Source: JBOFDK01 sp051650305 (GTDB lineage: Bacteria > Bacillota > Clostridia > Lachnospirales > Cellulosilyticaceae). From it: a stretch of DNA of 35,709 nucleotides. Position 1 is the stretch's first letter, and each line of letters begins with the position of its first letter. The notes beneath the pieces are model-generated. The model saw nothing but the letters and a program-made list of their open reading frames with translations, searched no databases and was not told the DNA's origin. Shown here one piece after another: positions 33,653 through 35,709 of the stretch. The DNA lies in assembly GCA_051650305.1 (NCBI GenBank), contig JBOFIT010000081.1, positions 1-35,709 on the forward strand, written 5' to 3'. The position numbers were made by a program, and so were the translations under genes.

Positions 33653-34312
33653 TTATAGATAATAAGCTTCCAACGTATCCAGACAAAGGCACCCTAGCCT
33701 TCCACCTTTATCATAACTATAAACACCGCAGTCGATTCCTATCTTATCTTCACTAAACCAAATGCTACCGCTCTCTCCCATTTTGAAAGTTTGGCTATGG
33801 CCAAAAATGACTTTTTTATCGATATGGGTAGGGTAGTTTATAAATTCATCGCGAATCCAAGTAAGGTCTCTCATGGTCTGGGACGTAGCGATATCTTCCC
33901 ACTTACACATTTCTTCTGGTGGTTGTATGCCTGCATGAACCAGCACATAATCTTCTAGTGTCTTATAAAGTGGCAATGACTCTAGAAATTGTAAAACTGA
34001 CGTTTGTTCTTCTACCGGTAGCTCTTTATACTGCTCATAAGTTACCTCTCCGCCATTGCGATACCATCTTTCTCTTGCTTTTTCGTCGTTTGGATCTGCC
34101 AATACATCTAGCATTAAATTCTCATGATTCCCTCTAAGTACTTCTACATTTGGCATCTTCATAATGTACTGCACCACTCGCATCGGTTCATCACCACGGT
34201 CAATCATATCCCCTAATATATACAGTGTATCTGCTTCTGTAAACTTGATACGTTCTAATAATCCTATAAACTTTTCATAATGTCCATGTATATCTGATAG
34301 TACATAGCGCAT
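33653..34312 (-). CDS. PPP-family metallophosphoesterase (serine/threonine phosphatase or ApaH-like)
   Basis: This 219-aa cytoplasmic phosphoesterase has the dinuclear metal motifs in order: SDIHG (Asp7, His9), GDMIDRG (Asp35, Asp38, Arg39) and GNHE (61-64), then VLVHAGIQP and VIFGHSQTF. GDxxDRG marks the PPP branch, which includes bacterial Ser/Thr phosphatases (PrpA/PrpB, lambda phosphatase) and diadenosine tetraphosphatases; sequence alone does not tell which. I chose ATG 34312, with AAGGGGGA 8 nt upstream; the frame is open to 34336, but that would include the ribosome binding site. It follows the flavoprotein gene by 26 bp and is probably in the same operon. Confidence 0.9.
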   Translation of the reverse strand: MRYVLSDIHGHYEKFIGLLERIKFTEADTLYILGDMIDRGDEPMRVVQYIMKMPNVEVLRGNHENLMLDVLADPNDEKARERWYRNGGEVTYEQYKELPVEEQTSVLQFLESLPLYKTLEDYVLVHAGIQPPEEMCKWEDIATSQTMRDLTWIRDEFINYPTHIDKKVIFGHSQTFKMGESGSIWFSEDKIGIDCGVYSYDKGGRLGCLCLDTLEAYYL

Positions 34313-34338
34313 CCTGTTGTCCCCCTTATGCGTCATCT

Positions 34339-35706
34339 TTAGTATTTCTCAATTACCTTTTTGTAAGGTGCCATAATGGCATCATTCATCTTTCCTTTCA
34401 TCTTTTTGCGTACAGAAGGTATACTCATCAATGCCCCTACGCTCTGCATCTTGAGCCTTGTCCCTATTTGTTTTTGTGGAAAATCATAAATGCCATGTTT
34501 CTTGTAGAAACGATGGTCTTCCTTCATAAGGCCACGCATCACATAGATAAGGTCTCTAAAAATCTTCATCCCACCCACACCTAGGAAATTCTGTGGTAAA
34601 AGGGTCTTCTCTTCTAACGCAAAAGCTAGTGTGCTGCTAAGTCTCGTGATCGCTGCTTCTACTTCTTTACTATCTTCACTTTCATCAGATGCAACGCCTG
34701 CTAAAAATTGGTGCCCTACTTGACTTCTTCCTTCCACTACTTGTCTCAAGTTAAATTCTTTGCTATAAGAACCACTTAATAAGTACCCTATAGGCATCCC
34801 CATATTCACCGTACGATGGCCGTTACAGAATTGTCTGTCATCATAAAGTTTGAACGATGCACCTAATGTATGGTCTTTAATCGTAGCTGCATAAACGATT
34901 GCATCAGCTTTCTGAATCTTTTCTCTGAGGAAAGTATCAAACTGATCTTTATAAATACACTTTCCATCTGTGGCACAATTAAAACAGCCTAGGCATCCTC
35001 CTGAGAAAGGATACTCATTAATTTTTATCACCCTCGTCTTATAAGGGTACTTATCTCTAAAGGCTTCAATCATAGCATGTATAGACTGCTCATCTTCTGC
35101 GGCATTGGTTACAATAACTGTATCGTACCCTTCTTTCTTTTCGATCACCTCATCTTTTTTTGCATACTCATAGGTATACGTATGCTTAGACGTTTGCACT
35201 TGTTTTTTCTCAAAAGTCTTCTGGGTATAAGCAAAGTGAACCCATTTCCAAAACTTCACTGCTTCATTTCTTCCTTTCGCCGTAAGGAGGTCATCCATAT
35301 CGGCTGATAAGCCTGGTAGTATACGTAGGCCTAAGTCAGCACCATTTTCTTCAATATACTGATGTGCTGTCACATCATAAAAGTGTTTAGAAGTGGTAAT
35401 CTGCGTCATGCACTTGTTTTCAAGTTCCTGAACACGTGGGTGCGCCTTTAACAATTCTATAAATCGGTGCAATTGATAGGGTGCCATAAAGGTATATACT
35501 GGATAAGCAAAGATAATCAATTGACACTGAATGAGTGCCTCTACACACTTATCCATCTTCTCTGCCTTTTCAAAACTACGTATTTGTTGCCCTATATGAA
35601 AAATGTCAAATGTATCGGTAGGAAAGTGCTTCTCAAGATAATGAACGGTTTGCAATGTAACACTATTTTTTCCTTTTGGACTTCCGTTAAGTACCACTAT
35701 TTTCAT
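34339..35706 (-). CDS. Tandem flavodoxin-like / iron-sulfur flavoprotein
   Basis: This 455-aa protein seems to be two NADPH-dependent FMN reductase-like domains in one chain. The first (about 1-160) begins with the FMN phosphate loop LNGSPKGKNSVT and has FAYPVYTFMAP; the second (about 193-400) carries the compact cysteine motif C-x2-C-x2-C-x5-C (Cys238, 241, 244, 250 in GGCLGCFNCATDGKC), as in archaeal and clostridial iron-sulfur flavoproteins that bind one 4Fe-4S cluster. It is an electron-transfer protein or reductase of unknown partner, and the fused form is longer than the usual ~190-250 aa. The ATG at 35706 gives a normal flavodoxin N-terminus; only 3 bases of upstream DNA are visible, so its ribosome binding site cannot be seen. 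Confidence 0.88.
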   Translation of the reverse strand: MKIVVLNGSPKGKNSVTLQTVHYLEKHFPTDTFDIFHIGQQIRSFEKAEKMDKCVEALIQCQLIIFAYPVYTFMAPYQLHRFIELLKAHPRVQELENKCMTQITTSKHFYDVTAHQYIEENGADLGLRILPGLSADMDDLLTAKGRNEAVKFWKWVHFAYTQKTFEKKQVQTSKHTYTYEYAKKDEVIEKKEGYDTVIVTNAAEDEQSIHAMIEAFRDKYPYKTRVIKINEYPFSGGCLGCFNCATDGKCIYKDQFDTFLREKIQKADAIVYAATIKDHTLGASFKLYDDRQFCNGHRTVNMGMPIGYLLSGSYSKEFNLRQVVEGRSQVGHQFLAGVASDESEDSKEVEAAITRLSSTLAFALEEKTLLPQNFLGVGGMKIFRDLIYVMRGLMKEDHRFYKKHGIYDFPQKQIGTRLKMQSVGALMSIPSVRKKMKGKMNDAIMAPYKKVIEKY

Positions 35707-35709
35707 GTA

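Overview
The window looks like chromosomal DNA from a low-GC, Gram-positive anaerobe of the class Clostridia, probably Lachnospirales/Cellulosilyticum-like. This is inferred from AT-rich intergenic DNA, strong GGAGG-type ribosome binding sites, TTGACA/TATAAT promoters, abundant U-tailed hairpin terminators, and the family mix (family 5 lipoprotein binding protein, ClpB, ABC-F, DegV, MgtC, H-NOX chemoreceptor, HelD). The species assignment is inference. No rRNA, tRNA, CRISPR array, insertion sequence or phage gene was seen.

Layout. 1-2731: the 3' end of one and all of a second closely related extracellular solute-binding lipoprotein, each followed by a terminator. 2733-6077: clpB behind a small ribbon-helix-helix (RHH) type gene, sharing one promoter. 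6137-8017: a possible small RNA unit and an ABC-F ATPase whose second nucleotide site is degenerate. 8072-9767: a methyltransferase and a CBS/CorC protein. 9974-12760: a CDF metal exporter with a doubled C-terminal domain, facing an AbgT-type transporter. 13189-15008: a DegV/FakB-like fatty-acid-binding protein with three phased TTTGA-N3-TCAAA boxes at its promoter, then a CBS-ACT protein. 15005-17016: a SufS-like aminotransferase and MgtC. 17157-18281: a TPR-like protein.

18290-22957 is the sensory region: a conventional 4HB chemoreceptor, then a likely regulatory unit made of a Crp/Fnr regulator, a 113-aa protein of unknown function and an H-NOX/chemoreceptor fusion. The H-NOX domain keeps the haem histidine, the Y-S-R motif and the Trp-Asn-Tyr network that binds O2 in the Caldanaerobacter (Thermoanaerobacter) tengcongensis protein. 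A TTGAC-N4-GTCAA palindrome sits just after the -10 box in front of the 113-aa gene, so the neighbouring Crp/Fnr protein could control an oxygen or NO chemotaxis receptor. 23072-27811: a likely three-gene set (surface 5'-nucleotidase, CmpB-type membrane protein, large vWA protein). 28009-35706: MATE exporter, HelD, small aromatic-acid-exporter-like protein, thioredoxin reductase, an undetected 39-codon gene with its own LexA-type box, promoter and terminator, a PPP-type phosphatase and a tandem flavodoxin/Fe-S flavoprotein.

Most transcription units are one to three genes. Several start codons were moved from the longest possible ORF because the ribosome binding site lies inside it (8815, 9974, 14100, 14866, 25857, 27811, 28009, 34312).
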